Origin: Firm-13 sp037143795
GTDB lineage: Bacteria; Bacillota; Clostridia; Saccharofermentanales; Saccharofermentanaceae
Length of the DNA: 64,000 nucleotides
Reading direction: 5' to 3'
Assembly (NCBI GenBank): GCA_037143795.1
Contig: JBAWXZ010000016.1
Location: 31,131 to 95,130, forward strand
In this document: positions 51,425 through 59,926 of the stretch, in pieces
Layout: each line of letters starts with the position of its first letter
How positions within the stretch are numbered: position 1 is the stretch's first letter
Notes under the pieces: generated by a model
The model's database searches: none
What the model was told of the DNA's origin: nothing
The model's input: the letters and a program-made list of their open reading frames with translations, nothing else
Made by a program: the position numbers and the translations under genes

Positions 51425-52623
51425 GTAACAGCAAACCTTCAATAGTTATTTTTGGAGCCGGAAACATCGGGCGCGGATTTATTGGACAGCTTTTCAGCCA
51501 GGCAGATTATGAGGTTATCTTTATTGATGCAGCTGAGGTGCTTGTACATGCGCTGAATGAATCAGGAAAATATCCCATCCACATTGTCAGCGAGGAAGGG
51601 AATCAGGATCTGTTGATCGGACCTGTACGCGCGCTGCTTATTTCCGACCAGCAGGCCGTAAATGAAGCGGTTTCAGCGGCGGATATTATGGCTACGGCTG
51701 TAGGTGTGCCGATCCTCCAGTATGTGGCCGGACCAATCGCAAAAGCTTTGCAGTATCGGAGTCTGTCAGGAAATGCAAGCCCGCTGGACATCCTTGTCTG
51801 TGAAAACAAGATGGATGCCGGTACGTATCTGAAAGGACTTATCCTGTCGGCGGATCCGTCACTGGAAACCATTCTCGAAGAGAAGACCGGATTTGTCGAG
51901 ACTTCAATCGGCCGGATGGTTCCCGTCCTCCCGCAGCAGGAGCGCATGCAGAATCCTACACTGGTCCGGACGGAGCCGTATCATGAGCTTCCTGTTGATG
52001 CAGCCGGCTTTAAGGGAACAGTCCCGGTCATTCCCTCGCTTAAACCCTTTGCGCCTTTTCATTTCTACCATCAGCGCAAGCTGTATATCCATAATATGGG
52101 CCATGCACTGACCGCATATCTTGGTTGGCTTATCGGCTGCGAAACGATTGCTGAAGCAATTGCCATTCCCGAAGTCAGATCACTTGTAGAACATGCCATG
52201 CATCAGGTCGGGGAGGCCCTTTCAAAGGAGTACGGGGTGCCTCTTCGCGAGCTTGACGGGCACATTCAGGATCTTCTGCACCGTTTTGCCAATCGCCAGC
52301 TGGGAGATACCGTGGCGCGTGTCGGACGTGACCCGCTGCGGAAGCTGTCTGCGGATGACCGTCTGATTGGATCTTTAATCTATACACTTAACCAGGGAAT
52401 CGACCCATTCTTCATCGCAATGGGAATTGCTGCAGCTATTTCGTTCGCACCTGAAGGGGACTCGAGCGCAGCAGAACTTAAATTGATGATCAGCCAGACA
52501 GGACTTGATCAATTTCTGCAGTCTTACTGCAAATTAGCGGGGAGCAACACGCTGGACCATTGGCGCGGGATGATCGTGGCGCAGGATGCAATGCTTAAAA
52601 TTATCAGCAAAAAATATAAGTGA
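51421..52623 (+). CDS. Mannitol-1-phosphate 5-dehydrogenase-family protein
   Basis: A 400-residue member of the mannitol dehydrogenase family. It has the Rossmann motif FGAGNIGRGFIG, the LVCENKMDAG segment and the core KLYIHNMGHALTAYLGWL with the catalytic Lys/Asn/His set. It overlaps the lyxose isomerase stop by four bases and is followed at once by a PfkB kinase, so the three genes form one unit. Its GAGNIGRGFIG motif is nearer to classical MtlD than the paralogue at 36418. No mannitol PTS gene is nearby; the polyol phosphate used is uncertain. Confidence 0.86.
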   Translation: MSNSKPSIVIFGAGNIGRGFIGQLFSQADYEVIFIDAAEVLVHALNESGKYPIHIVSEEGNQDLLIGPVRALLISDQQAVNEAVSAADIMATAVGVPILQYVAGPIAKALQYRSLSGNASPLDILVCENKMDAGTYLKGLILSADPSLETILEEKTGFVETSIGRMVPVLPQQERMQNPTLVRTEPYHELPVDAAGFKGTVPVIPSLKPFAPFHFYHQRKLYIHNMGHALTAYLGWLIGCETIAEAIAIPEVRSLVEHAMHQVGEALSKEYGVPLRELDGHIQDLLHRFANRQLGDTVARVGRDPLRKLSADDRLIGSLIYTLNQGIDPFFIAMGIAAAISFAPEGDSSAAELKLMISQTGLDQFLQSYCKLAGSNTLDHWRGMIVAQDAMLKIISKKYK

Positions 52624-52634
52624 GGATCAATGCA

Positions 52635-53822
52635 ATGAATCAGAAAAACGGGCAGGTTATCGTTGCGGGGCATATATGCCTGGACTTAGTGCCGGCATTT
52701 GCCAATGACCATCAACAAAAATTCTCGGAAATGTTTGTTCCCGGACGACTCATTCATATTGGGGAATCCGTTCTTTCAAGCGGCGGCGCTGTTTCCAACA
52801 CAGGGATTGCATTGCAGCAGCTCGGACTTTCGACCCAACTCATGGGTAAGATCGGCAATGATCTGTTCGGCAAAGGTGTAATGGATGTACTCGCGCCATT
52901 TCAGGAGGGCCTGAAGCTGATTGTTGATCCGGCTGCCAGTACCTCATATTCCTATGTGATAGCCCCGCCCGGTGTCGATCGTATTTTCCTGCATCATCCG
53001 GGAGCCAACGACTCTTTCTGCGAGAAGGATCTTGATTTTGACCTGATCGCACAGGCGCGCCTATTCCATTTCGGATATCCCCCCCTGATGCGGCGTATGT
53101 ACTGCGACAATGGAATTGAGTTGTCCGGCATCATGAAAAGAGTAAAGGAAAGAAACGTAACGACATCTCTGGACATGGCATTGCCGGATCCGGAATCGGA
53201 GGCAGGCCGGGCGGACTGGCGCCTGATTCTTACACGGACGCTGCCCTATACGGATCTGTTTTTTCCGAGTATTGAAGAGATACTTTTCATGTTGGACCGC
53301 CCGCTGTTCGACTCAATCACGGAACGGGTCAACGCCACAGGCATCAGCTTCATTGATGCTTATGACATGAACAACCTCGACGAGCTGTCGGATCAGATAT
53401 TGAAAATGGGTTGTGCCGTCGTTGTAATCAAGCTCGGTAAAAAAGGTCTTTACATGCGCACGGCAAGTGAGGGAAAGATGGCCGGCATCGGCGGCGGTGC
53501 TCCTGGGAACCCATGTGAATGGGCCGGGAAAAGATGGTTTGCCCCCAGTTATTTCGTTCAGAAAATCGAATCCACATCGGGTGCCGGAGACGCAAGCATT
53601 GCCGGTGTACTGGCAGGCATTCTGAGCGGTCAGTCATCAAGCCGGTCCCTGCAGCTGGGCTGTGCAGCAGCAGCCCAGAAAATCCAGATCCGCAAGTCAT
53701 TCGGAGGGATAGATCTGCTGGACCGCCTTCTGTTAAAAATTGACACCTGGAAACAGGAAATGATCAAAGATATTCCGGCAAACTGGACATATGACAACGA
53801 AAAACAAATCTGGCATGCCTGA
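52635..53822 (+). CDS. PfkB-family carbohydrate kinase
   Basis: A 395-residue ribokinase-like sugar kinase. The N-terminal block is SGGAVSNTGIALQQLG with GKIGNDLFGK, and the C-terminal ATP site is STSGAGDASIAGVLAG, with the catalytic Asp in GAGD. It is longer than typical PfkB kinases (about 300-330) owing to insertions and a C-terminal tail. GAGG nine bases before the ATG at 52635 sets the start; a GTG at 52620 overlaps the previous stop. It ends the lyxose isomerase unit. It probably phosphorylates a hexose, ketose or polyol; which one is not determined. Confidence 0.87.
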   Translation: MNQKNGQVIVAGHICLDLVPAFANDHQQKFSEMFVPGRLIHIGESVLSSGGAVSNTGIALQQLGLSTQLMGKIGNDLFGKGVMDVLAPFQEGLKLIVDPAASTSYSYVIAPPGVDRIFLHHPGANDSFCEKDLDFDLIAQARLFHFGYPPLMRRMYCDNGIELSGIMKRVKERNVTTSLDMALPDPESEAGRADWRLILTRTLPYTDLFFPSIEEILFMLDRPLFDSITERVNATGISFIDAYDMNNLDELSDQILKMGCAVVVIKLGKKGLYMRTASEGKMAGIGGGAPGNPCEWAGKRWFAPSYFVQKIESTSGAGDASIAGVLAGILSGQSSSRSLQLGCAAAAQKIQIRKSFGGIDLLDRLLLKIDTWKQEMIKDIPANWTYDNEKQIWHA

Positions 53823-53846
53823 CACGGACTTCCAAATGAAAAACAA

Positions 53847-53883
53847 AAAGATCCGGCTTTCCTCTCTGGAAAACCGGATCTTT
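53847..53883. terminator. Terminator between convergent genes
   Basis: AAAGATCCGG (53847-53856) pairs with CCGGATCTTT (53874-53883); the loop can pair further. The minus-strand continuation is T-rich, so it serves the small membrane protein gene best and may also end the PfkB unit. Confidence 0.75.
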
Positions 53884-53928
53884 AACATGTAAAAGACGTT
53901 CAGGGATCAAACCCTGCAACGGACCGGA

Positions 53929-54195
53929 TTAATAGCTGTAGGAACTGCTTATATTATTGGCTATTGAAGCAAAGATTCCGGCAAAGAGAATACTGGAAAT
54001 AATTCCAAGTACGATTCCGATAATAGCCATAATGATAAGGGCACGTGCATAGTTCTTCTTGGATGGTTTGGCGCCCCCGCCGAAAGCCCATACCAGAATC
54101 ATAATTAATCCAACAATCGGAATAGCGCTGAGGATCATAGTTACAATCCAGTCACCCAAAGACACAGTCTCACTGCTCACAGAATTATCTGACAT
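53929..54195 (-). CDS. Small two-helix membrane protein
   Basis: An 88-residue protein with two clear membrane segments, WIVTMILSAIPIVGLIMILV (about 16-35) and ALIIMAIIGIVLGIISSILF (about 52-71), separated by a basic loop with KPSKKNYARA. Short polar ends include an N-terminus of Ser, Asp and Val-Ser-Ser. Similar small proteins are widespread in Clostridia, but no function is established. GGAGG precedes the ATG. It is monocistronic with a terminator downstream. Confidence 0.75.
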   Translation of the reverse strand: MSDNSVSSETVSLGDWIVTMILSAIPIVGLIMILVWAFGGGAKPSKKNYARALIIMAIIGIVLGIISSILFAGIFASIANNISSSYSY

Positions 54196-54395
54196 ATTAG
54201 TTCCTCCTTACGAAACAATACATGTTGATATACACAATGCATATCCTAAAAGTAATATACAGAAATTATCAACAAACCGCAAGGAATTGGTCAAAAGAAT
54301 TTGGGAAACTAAAAAAGATATGAACAGGTCTGACATGCAACCCCTCGATACTGTCCTGAGCGTGAAAAGGGCGGACCGGAAAAAAGCACAAAAAA

Positions 54396-54424
54396 ATGCT
54401 CCGGATCATTATAATCCGGAGCAT
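54396..54424 (-). terminator. Terminator of the zinc-ribbon gene
   Basis: Perfect 11-bp inverted repeat (54396-54406 with 54414-54424) with a 7-base loop. Read on the minus strand it is followed by long T-runs (TTTTTTGTGCTTTTTT). It lies 44 bases past the stop codon. Confidence 0.9.
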
Positions 54425-54467
54425 CCCAACTTACTCTCTTTGTGTTATCAAAGAATGCAGCAGATGA

Positions 54468-54650
54468 TTACCATCTGTTGTTGTCACCGTATCCACGGTC
54501 GTTATTGCGCTGTTGCTTTCTCGAGCGACGGCAATCAGGGCAACGAACCGGCTCATTGGTGAATCCTTTTTCTGCGTAAAAAGCCTGCTCACCTTCAGTG
54601 AAAACAAACTCAGCTCCACAATCCTTACAATTCAATGTTTTATCAGCCAT
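54468..54650 (-). CDS. Small zinc-ribbon protein
   Basis: A 60-residue protein with a single zinc ribbon: CKDC near residue 8 and CPDC near residue 38, spaced as in the probable zinc-ribbon family, followed by a basic tail RRSRKQQRNN. Such proteins are common in Bacillota and may bind nucleic acid; no role is proven. AGGAGG lies upstream of the ATG. A 10-bp inverted repeat (54674-54724) sits just ahead of the ribosome site. It lies next to, and on the same strand as, enolase. Confidence 0.8.
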   Translation of the reverse strand: MADKTLNCKDCGAEFVFTEGEQAFYAEKGFTNEPVRCPDCRRSRKQQRNNDRGYGDNNRW

Positions 54651-54673
54651 AATATAAGTACCTCCTTCTGATA

Positions 54674-54724
54674 GATTAGGTAGGTGACGGGGTTAAAACT
54701 AGGACTTTAAAAATCTACCTAATC
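54674..54724 (-). promoter_or_regulatory. Inverted repeat upstream of the zinc-ribbon gene
   Basis: GATTAGGTAG (54674-54683) and CTACCTAATC (54715-54724) form a perfect 10-bp stem with a 31-base loop in the probable leader. It may act as an RNA hairpin or a paired protein site. No known riboswitch was recognised. Confidence 0.4.
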
Positions 54725-54856
54725 GTTACGAAGAAGTACAATTTCAAATCGCCATCAATACCGTTCCATGACCTGTAGCTATAGTACCATGCTTGTTGAA
54801 AAAAAACAAGCAATTTTGTGAAAATCTTATTGCTCAACACAATTGTGCCACATTGA

Positions 54857-56164
54857 CTATACTTTAAATGCCTTTCTTCCGGGATAAATTGCAGCACTTC
54901 CAAGCTCCTCTTCGATCCTCAGAAGCTGGTTGTATTTGGCAACACGATCGGTACGGGAAGGTGCCCCGGTCTTGATCTGGCCGGCATTCGTAGCCACTGC
55001 AATGTCTGCCAGAGTCACATCTTCGGTCTCGCCCGAGCGATGGGAGACAATCGCAGTCCAGTTCCTGTTTTTTGTCATTTCAATGGCTTCAAGGGTCTCG
55101 GTCAGAGTTCCGATCTGGTTAAGCTTGATAAGGACAGAGTTGGTAACACCCATCTCTATGCCCCTTTTAATGCGCTCCGTGTTGGTTACAAAGAGATCAT
55201 CGCCGACAAGCTGGATTTTGGTGCCCAGTGCATCGGTGAGCTTTTTCCATCCGTCCCAGTCTTCTTCGCTCATGCCGTCTTCGAGGGAAATAATCGGATA
55301 ACGGTTTGCAAGATCCACCCAGAATGCAACCATCTCATCAGCGGTTTTGAAGATTCCTGCCTTCCAGAAAAGGTAATCACCTGGTCTGCCGGCCTTTGCC
55401 GCTTCGTCATACATTTCTGTTGCTGCGGCATCAACGGCAATATAAAAGTCCTTGCCTGGTGTAAAACCGGCGGCAATTATTGCTTTTACAATGTATGCAA
55501 GAGCCTCTTCATCACTCTTGAAGTTGGGTGCAAATCCGCCTTCATCGCCTACAGCAGTGGAATACCCGTCAGCTTTGAGAAGCTTCTTCAGGGTATGGAA
55601 AACAGTTGCGCTCTTTTGCAGGCCGTCGGAAAAGGAAGATGCCCCTGCGGGAATAATCATGAACTCCTGAATGTTAAGACTGGAATCCGCATGCTTTCCG
55701 CCGTTTAGGATGTTCATCATCGGGACGGGCAGCGTGCGGGCATTAATGCCGCCTACATAGCGGTAGAAAGGAACCTGCAGGGAATCGGCAGCGGCTTTGG
55801 CCACTGCCAGGGATACGCCGAGAATCGCGTTGGCGCCCCAGTTTGCTTTGTTGGGCGTACCGTCACCGTCGATTAATGCTTGATCGACGGCTTTTTGATC
55901 CATGGCATCAAAACTAAGAAGAGCATTGGCAATCGGCCCGTTAACATTGTCAACGGCGTTCCGTACACCTTGTCCGAGATAACGTCCGGGTTCTTTGTCG
56001 CGAAGTTCTACTGCTTCAAAAGCACCGGTGGATGCACCGGAAGGAACTGCTGCACGGCCGAAACTGCCGTCAGACAGGGTAACATCGACTTCAACAGTCG
56101 GGTTTCCGCGGGAATCAAGGATTTCACGTCCGTGAATATTTGAAATAAGTACTGAAAACACCAT
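54857..56164 (-). CDS. eno: Enolase
   Basis: A 435-residue phosphopyruvate hydratase of lower glycolysis. It has the N-terminal signature GREILDSRGNPTVEVDV, PSGASTGAFEA, EGGF-type segment VGDEGGFAPNF, metal Asp/Glu in AVDAAATEMYD, SLEDGMSEEDWDGW and LVGDDLFVTN, and the catalytic Lys in LIKLNQIG with SHRSGETED. AAGGAGG seven bases before the ATG at 56164 fixes the start; the frame is open to 56215. Full length for the family. It is not visibly tied to the neighbouring zinc-uptake operon. Confidence 0.97.
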   Translation of the reverse strand: MVFSVLISNIHGREILDSRGNPTVEVDVTLSDGSFGRAAVPSGASTGAFEAVELRDKEPGRYLGQGVRNAVDNVNGPIANALLSFDAMDQKAVDQALIDGDGTPNKANWGANAILGVSLAVAKAAADSLQVPFYRYVGGINARTLPVPMMNILNGGKHADSSLNIQEFMIIPAGASSFSDGLQKSATVFHTLKKLLKADGYSTAVGDEGGFAPNFKSDEEALAYIVKAIIAAGFTPGKDFYIAVDAAATEMYDEAAKAGRPGDYLFWKAGIFKTADEMVAFWVDLANRYPIISLEDGMSEEDWDGWKKLTDALGTKIQLVGDDLFVTNTERIKRGIEMGVTNSVLIKLNQIGTLTETLEAIEMTKNRNWTAIVSHRSGETEDVTLADIAVATNAGQIKTGAPSRTDRVAKYNQLLRIEEELGSAAIYPGRKAFKV

Positions 56165-56297
56165 AAAAAGGCCTCCTTTTGGAAAAGTGCCTGACTGGCG
56201 TATATAAAATGCCATCCGGCACGCTGCAAATCATAGATTAAACAGGGGAAAATTAATTCCCCCTATACCTGTAGAATAAGACGAAAATAACTAAAAG

Positions 56298-56816
56298 TCA
56301 ATGGCTGGCGGGAGGTGCTTCCGGAGGCTGCGGCGGTTCACCGCCTTTTTTTCTGAAGCATTTATCGCAATACCCGTAGAGTTCCAGATTATGTCCGACA
56401 ATATGAAAATCCCCGCCGGTAACCGGGGGGATGACATACTCGAAAGGGCAGTCTTTGACAGGCACCATGGAATGGCAGTCAACACACACGGCATAGTGTG
56501 TATGCTCATGCCGGTTCCATTGATATACAGCCATTGTACTGTCAGTCGGCATAATTTTGAGGACTGCATTTTTAGCGACAAAAGACTCCAGTACACGATA
56601 GACAGTCGAGAGCCAGATTGGCTCTTTGCCTGTCTGCAGTTTTTCAAAAAGATACAGGGCTGTTACGGGAAGCGGTTCTTTTTCGAGGGCAGCCATGACG
56701 GCTTCCCTCGACTTTGTACGCTTAAGTCCCTGCGGCCAGGCAGCGGGGGCACCATGTGTGCCGGAGCCGCTGAGTTTGCCGGGTTCACGGGAATGGGCGT
56801 GATCATGTGGATTCAT
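56298..56816 (-). CDS. zur: Fur-family regulator, probably zinc-responsive (Zur)
   Basis: A 172-residue Fur-family repressor. The winged helix is residues about 30-100 (TKSREAVMAALEKE, LSTVYRVLESFV), and the metal-binding dimerisation domain has HEHTHYAVCVDC and CDKC, which form the structural zinc site. The N-terminus is unusual: an extra segment beginning MNPHDHAHSREPG with four His in the first ten or so residues. The ATG overlaps the 3' end of the permease gene by 14 bases. Location in the ABC zinc operon argues for zinc sensing. The C-terminus is proline-rich. Confidence 0.85.
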   Translation of the reverse strand: MNPHDHAHSREPGKLSGSGTHGAPAAWPQGLKRTKSREAVMAALEKEPLPVTALYLFEKLQTGKEPIWLSTVYRVLESFVAKNAVLKIMPTDSTMAVYQWNRHEHTHYAVCVDCHSMVPVKDCPFEYVIPPVTGGDFHIVGHNLELYGYCDKCFRKKGGEPPQPPEAPPASH

Positions 56817-57651
56817 TTGCCGCCCCTTTCATTTTTGCTGCACGGAGAACCTGGCGAAGCCACTTTACAAGAAGGGCTAAAAGGAACAGGGCAACTGCCG
56901 TAAGAACAATGGTTCCGCCGGGTTTGAGCTGCGCATAATAGGATGTGAAGAGTCCGATTACCGTTGCCGTCACAGCGCAAACAACAGACCAGATAACTGT
57001 CTGCTTATAACTTCTCGCCATAACCATAGCTGTTGCGACAGGAACTACCATCAGGGAAGACACAATAAGCGCGCCGACGGTACGGGATGCAACCGATACG
57101 GTAATGGCGGTCAGTATGGTAAAAATAGTATTTACCAGCCTTACAGGAACACCGGAAAGTGCGGCTGCCTGCTCATCAAAGGCAATGTAGAAAAGCTCTT
57201 TATATAGAATAATAAAGGACAGAAGGACCAATACGGAAATTCCGACGACCAGGCCCGTCTCGAAATCACTGATTGCAACGATGCTTCCGAAAAGAAAACT
57301 GTTGAAAGTGGCGGCATTTTTGACGAATCCCGAAAGGACGCCGGCAAGTCCGACACCCACTGATAAAACAATGGCAATCGAAAGCTCAGAATAACGCGGG
57401 ATTTTTTTGCGGATCGCTTCGATGCCGAAAGCCGCAAAAAGACAGGCCGCCATTGCGCCGACGATCGGGTTAATACCTAAAATCAGACCGATGGCGACAC
57501 CTGCCAGGGAGGTGTGGGAGAGTGCGTCCCCAATCAGGGATAGGCGCTTGAAAACGACAATTACCCCGATACAGGGGATAATGACAGCCAGAAGAATTCC
57601 GACAAGAAAAGCCCTTTGCATAAATCCATACTGCAGAATATCAGAAGTCAT
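56803..57651 (-). CDS. znuB: Zinc/manganese ABC transporter permease (ZnuB/AdcB type)
   Basis: A 282-residue integral membrane protein of the metal-type ABC-3 family with about eight segments (for example FLVGILLAVIIPCIGVIVVF and SLAGVAIGLILGINPIVGAM). The motif SLIGDALSHTSLAGVA is diagnostic. GGGAGG five bases before the ATG at 57651 sets the start, overlapping the ATPase stop by four bases (ATGA). Its 3' end overlaps the Fur gene start. Order ATPase-permease-Fur after a binding protein is typical of zinc uptake operons. Confidence 0.93.
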   Translation of the reverse strand: MTSDILQYGFMQRAFLVGILLAVIIPCIGVIVVFKRLSLIGDALSHTSLAGVAIGLILGINPIVGAMAACLFAAFGIEAIRKKIPRYSELSIAIVLSVGVGLAGVLSGFVKNAATFNSFLFGSIVAISDFETGLVVGISVLVLLSFIILYKELFYIAFDEQAAALSGVPVRLVNTIFTILTAITVSVASRTVGALIVSSLMVVPVATAMVMARSYKQTVIWSVVCAVTATVIGLFTSYYAQLKPGGTIVLTAVALFLLALLVKWLRQVLRAAKMKGAANEST

Positions 57652-58469
57652 GATTTCCTCCCGCCTTCCTGTGAATGCGCGCAGACGGCACACTGCTCGG
57701 TATCGTGCGGTTCTTCGCAGGCTGCGCAGTGGATGTGTCCGTGCGGAAGTTCATGTGACGCAGCTTGTGCGTGCACGATGAGTTCCTGCGGAATCGTGTC
57801 TTCCGCAAAATTGCGGTCGGACAGGCAAAGTACACGGTTCAGGTATTGGGCGACATGGGACAAATCATGCGTGACCATGAGAATCGTAACCTTCCTGTCA
57901 ATGTTGAGCCTGTGGAGAATCTCCATCAGGGAGGTAACTGCCCCGACATCGATGCCGACAGTAGGTTCGTCCAGAAGCAGGATTTCCGGATCATTGACAA
58001 GAACCCTTGCCAGCATGACCCGCTGCTGCTGGCCGCCGGAAAGTTCGCTGATCAGGGAGTGTGCATGCGGCCGCATACCGACACGGTCCAAAGCATCCAG
58101 GACGATCTTTTTATGGTGCCTGCCAGGAATTTTAAGAAATCCGATCTGGGAATACAGGCTGGAAAGTACAATTTCTTCAGCGGTAGCAGGGAAAGTACCC
58201 GCCGAACTGCCGCTGTTCTGCGGTACATAGCCGATTTTGGGAAAACGGTGAAAGGAAGAAAGAGCCTCACCCATCAGAAAAATCTCGCCGTTCGCCGGGG
58301 TAAGAAGCCCCAGGAGAAGCTTGATCAGCGTGCTTTTACCTGTGCCGTTCGAGCCGATAACCGCAGCAAAATCACCTCTGTTAACACAGAAGGAAACACG
58401 GTCCATGAGAAGAACATCACTATAACCAAATGAAAGATCCCTGACTTCAATTGCACATTCTGCCGGCAT
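57648..58469 (-). CDS. znuC: Zinc ABC transporter ATP-binding protein with His/Cys-rich tail
   Basis: A 273-residue ATPase with Walker A GSNGTGKST, signature LSGGQQQRVMLAR, Walker B ILLLDEPTVGID and the switch His in MVTHDLSHV. After the ATPase core there is a metal-binding-looking tail of about 45 residues: HAQAASHELPHGHIHCAACE and then CAVCAHS, with seven His and four Cys. Family ATPases usually lack this, so it may buffer or sense zinc (inference). The ATG at 58469 follows GGAGGT at a rather long spacing (11). It lies 34 bases after the binding-protein gene. Confidence 0.92.
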   Translation of the reverse strand: MPAECAIEVRDLSFGYSDVLLMDRVSFCVNRGDFAAVIGSNGTGKSTLIKLLLGLLTPANGEIFLMGEALSSFHRFPKIGYVPQNSGSSAGTFPATAEEIVLSSLYSQIGFLKIPGRHHKKIVLDALDRVGMRPHAHSLISELSGGQQQRVMLARVLVNDPEILLLDEPTVGIDVGAVTSLMEILHRLNIDRKVTILMVTHDLSHVAQYLNRVLCLSDRNFAEDTIPQELIVHAQAASHELPHGHIHCAACEEPHDTEQCAVCAHSQEGGRKS

Positions 58470-58503
58470 AATACTGTATGACCTCCAATACTCATATTGT
58501 CTG

Positions 58504-59418
58504 TTACGACAGGGCCGCGACCAGGGTTTTAAGGTTTGTCCGCATGACGGAAAAATAATCTTCCCCGGCAGCCTGATCCTTATCACTGATACCTTCGAGG
58601 GGATTCAGGACAGCCGTTGTGCTTCCGGTCTCTTTTGCAATTGCCTGCGCAACCTTCGGGCTCACCAGCTCTTCGAAAAAAATCACTTTCACATTATTCT
58701 TGCTGACAAAATCAATAATCTCACTCATGCGGGCCGCATCCGGTTCGGAATCCGCCGACAAACCTTCAATCGGCACCTGTGTCAGGCCGTATGCATTGCA
58801 AAGATAGCCGAAAGCATTATGTGCGACGACTATATTCTTCTGCGGGACACTTCCGAGCGCGGAAGAAAACTCCCCGTCCAGCTTGTCGAATTCCAGGGCG
58901 TACTTATCATAGTTGGCCTGGAAATAATCCGCGTGCTCTGGAGACGCTTTCTTGAGTGAATCCAGAATTGTGTGCATCTCTACCTTCGCAATCTGCGGAT
59001 CGAGCCATACATGCGGATCAAAAGAAGCAGCGGCGGCGTTCGCCTTCCCGTCGGCCGTCAGAAATGGCGCGTCAACGGAGGCCTCCACAACAATAAGGTT
59101 TTTATTCTGAAGTGACGCAAGAACAGAATCAACCCAGTGTTCCATACCTGCACCGTTATAGATAAATACATCAGCCTTCTCAAGCGTGATCATGTCGGAA
59201 GCAGACGGCTCCCAGTCATGCGGTTCCACTCCGGCTGGAGTCAGATTCGTCACAGTCGCCTGGTCGCCGGCAACTTTGGAAGCAAAATCATACATGGGAT
59301 AAAAGCTTGTGACCACGGATAATCGGCCCGGTGAGGTCTGCCCTCCGCTGCCCCCGGAACATCCTGCGAGCAGTGAAAAAGAAAACAGCAGGAAGAGAAG
59401 CATGGTAGATTTCCTCAT
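58504..59418 (-). CDS. znuA: Zinc ABC transporter substrate-binding lipoprotein (ZnuA/AdcA type)
   Basis: A 304-residue lipoprotein with signal peptide MRKSTMLLFLLFSFSLLAGC. Metal ligands typical of the cluster A-I group are His in GVEPHDWEP, His in FDPHVWLDP, His in VVAHNAFGYL and a late Glu/Asp in LEGISDKDQ. The His-rich loop of many ZnuA proteins is short here (an Ala-rich stretch instead). ATG at 59418 is preferred for a positively charged N-terminus, with GGAGG 12 bases away; ATG at 59403 is an alternative. First gene of the zinc operon. Confidence 0.92.
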   Translation of the reverse strand: MRKSTMLLFLLFSFSLLAGCSGGSGGQTSPGRLSVVTSFYPMYDFASKVAGDQATVTNLTPAGVEPHDWEPSASDMITLEKADVFIYNGAGMEHWVDSVLASLQNKNLIVVEASVDAPFLTADGKANAAAASFDPHVWLDPQIAKVEMHTILDSLKKASPEHADYFQANYDKYALEFDKLDGEFSSALGSVPQKNIVVAHNAFGYLCNAYGLTQVPIEGLSADSEPDAARMSEIIDFVSKNNVKVIFFEELVSPKVAQAIAKETGSTTAVLNPLEGISDKDQAAGEDYFSVMRTNLKTLVAALS

Positions 59419-59439
59419 AATATTGCGTATCCTCCAATT

Positions 59440-59452
59440 GCGAATGGTTCGC
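59440..59452 (-). promoter_or_regulatory. Candidate zinc-regulator site before znuA
   Basis: GCGAA-TGG-TTCGC (59440-59452), a perfect 5-bp inverted repeat within a broader imperfect one (TTGCGAA to TTTGCAA, 59438-59460). It overlaps the region just upstream of the znuA ribosome site, a fitting place for Zur repression. It does not clearly match the known Bacillus Zur box. Confidence 0.35.
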
Positions 59453-59642
59453 GTTTGCAAGATTAGTTATACGCCTTACAGTATGATAAGTCAAGGGAAG
59501 CACATGCGCTTTTCGTTCGCTCATGCCCCTGGAAAGACGGTTATCTACGAGTGATAAAAGAATATTAATATTATATAAAAGAAAAGTATATATTCTTGTC
59601 GGGGGTTTAACTATTCCATTACTATTTTGAGGAGGATATTTT

Positions 59643-59835
59643 ATGAAGAGCAAGGTTACAGCAGGAGTACTGGCTATTGTACTTGGCGGATTGGGCATAC
59701 ATAAATTCTATTTAGGTAAGGTCGGCATGGGTATTTTGTTGGACGGGAATCCCGGAAATCATCGGATTAGTCGAAGGCATACTGTATCTGACTGCAACTG
59801 ACGAAGAATTCCAGGCCAAATACGTCAACAAGTAA
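59643..59835 (+). pseudogene. TM2-domain protein gene broken by a small internal deletion
   Basis: The start is intact, with GAGGAG upstream and a reading frame MKSKVTAGVLAIVLGGLGIH...FYLGKVGMGILL typical of TM2 proteins. At about 59736 the frame changes: the expected second half WTGIPEIIGLVEGILYL...DEEFQAKYVNK is complete but in another frame, up to a TAA at 59833-59835. About five residues (normally hydrophobic, ending FC) are missing at the junction, so a deletion of roughly 14 bases broke the gene. As written it stops after 51 codons. A strong terminator follows. A sequencing or assembly error is possible. Confidence 0.8.
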
Positions 59836-59868
59836 GTATTACTCAAAGTGATAATACTTAAAAAAAGC

Positions 59869-59900
59869 AAGGCACTTTCCCTTTATTGGGAAAGTGCCTT
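59869..59900 (+). terminator. Terminator after the broken TM2 gene
   Basis: AAGGCACTTTCCC (59869-59881) pairs perfectly with 59888-59900 across a 6-base loop and is followed by TTTT. A strong rho-independent terminator. Confidence 0.93.
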
Positions 59901-59926
59901 TTTTGCGTAATCAGTGAAATATACGC

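Noticed and set aside
57765..58433. A 222-codon plus-strand frame opposite the zinc ATPase
   Set aside because: Shadow of the ATPase gene, whose Walker and signature motifs are complete.
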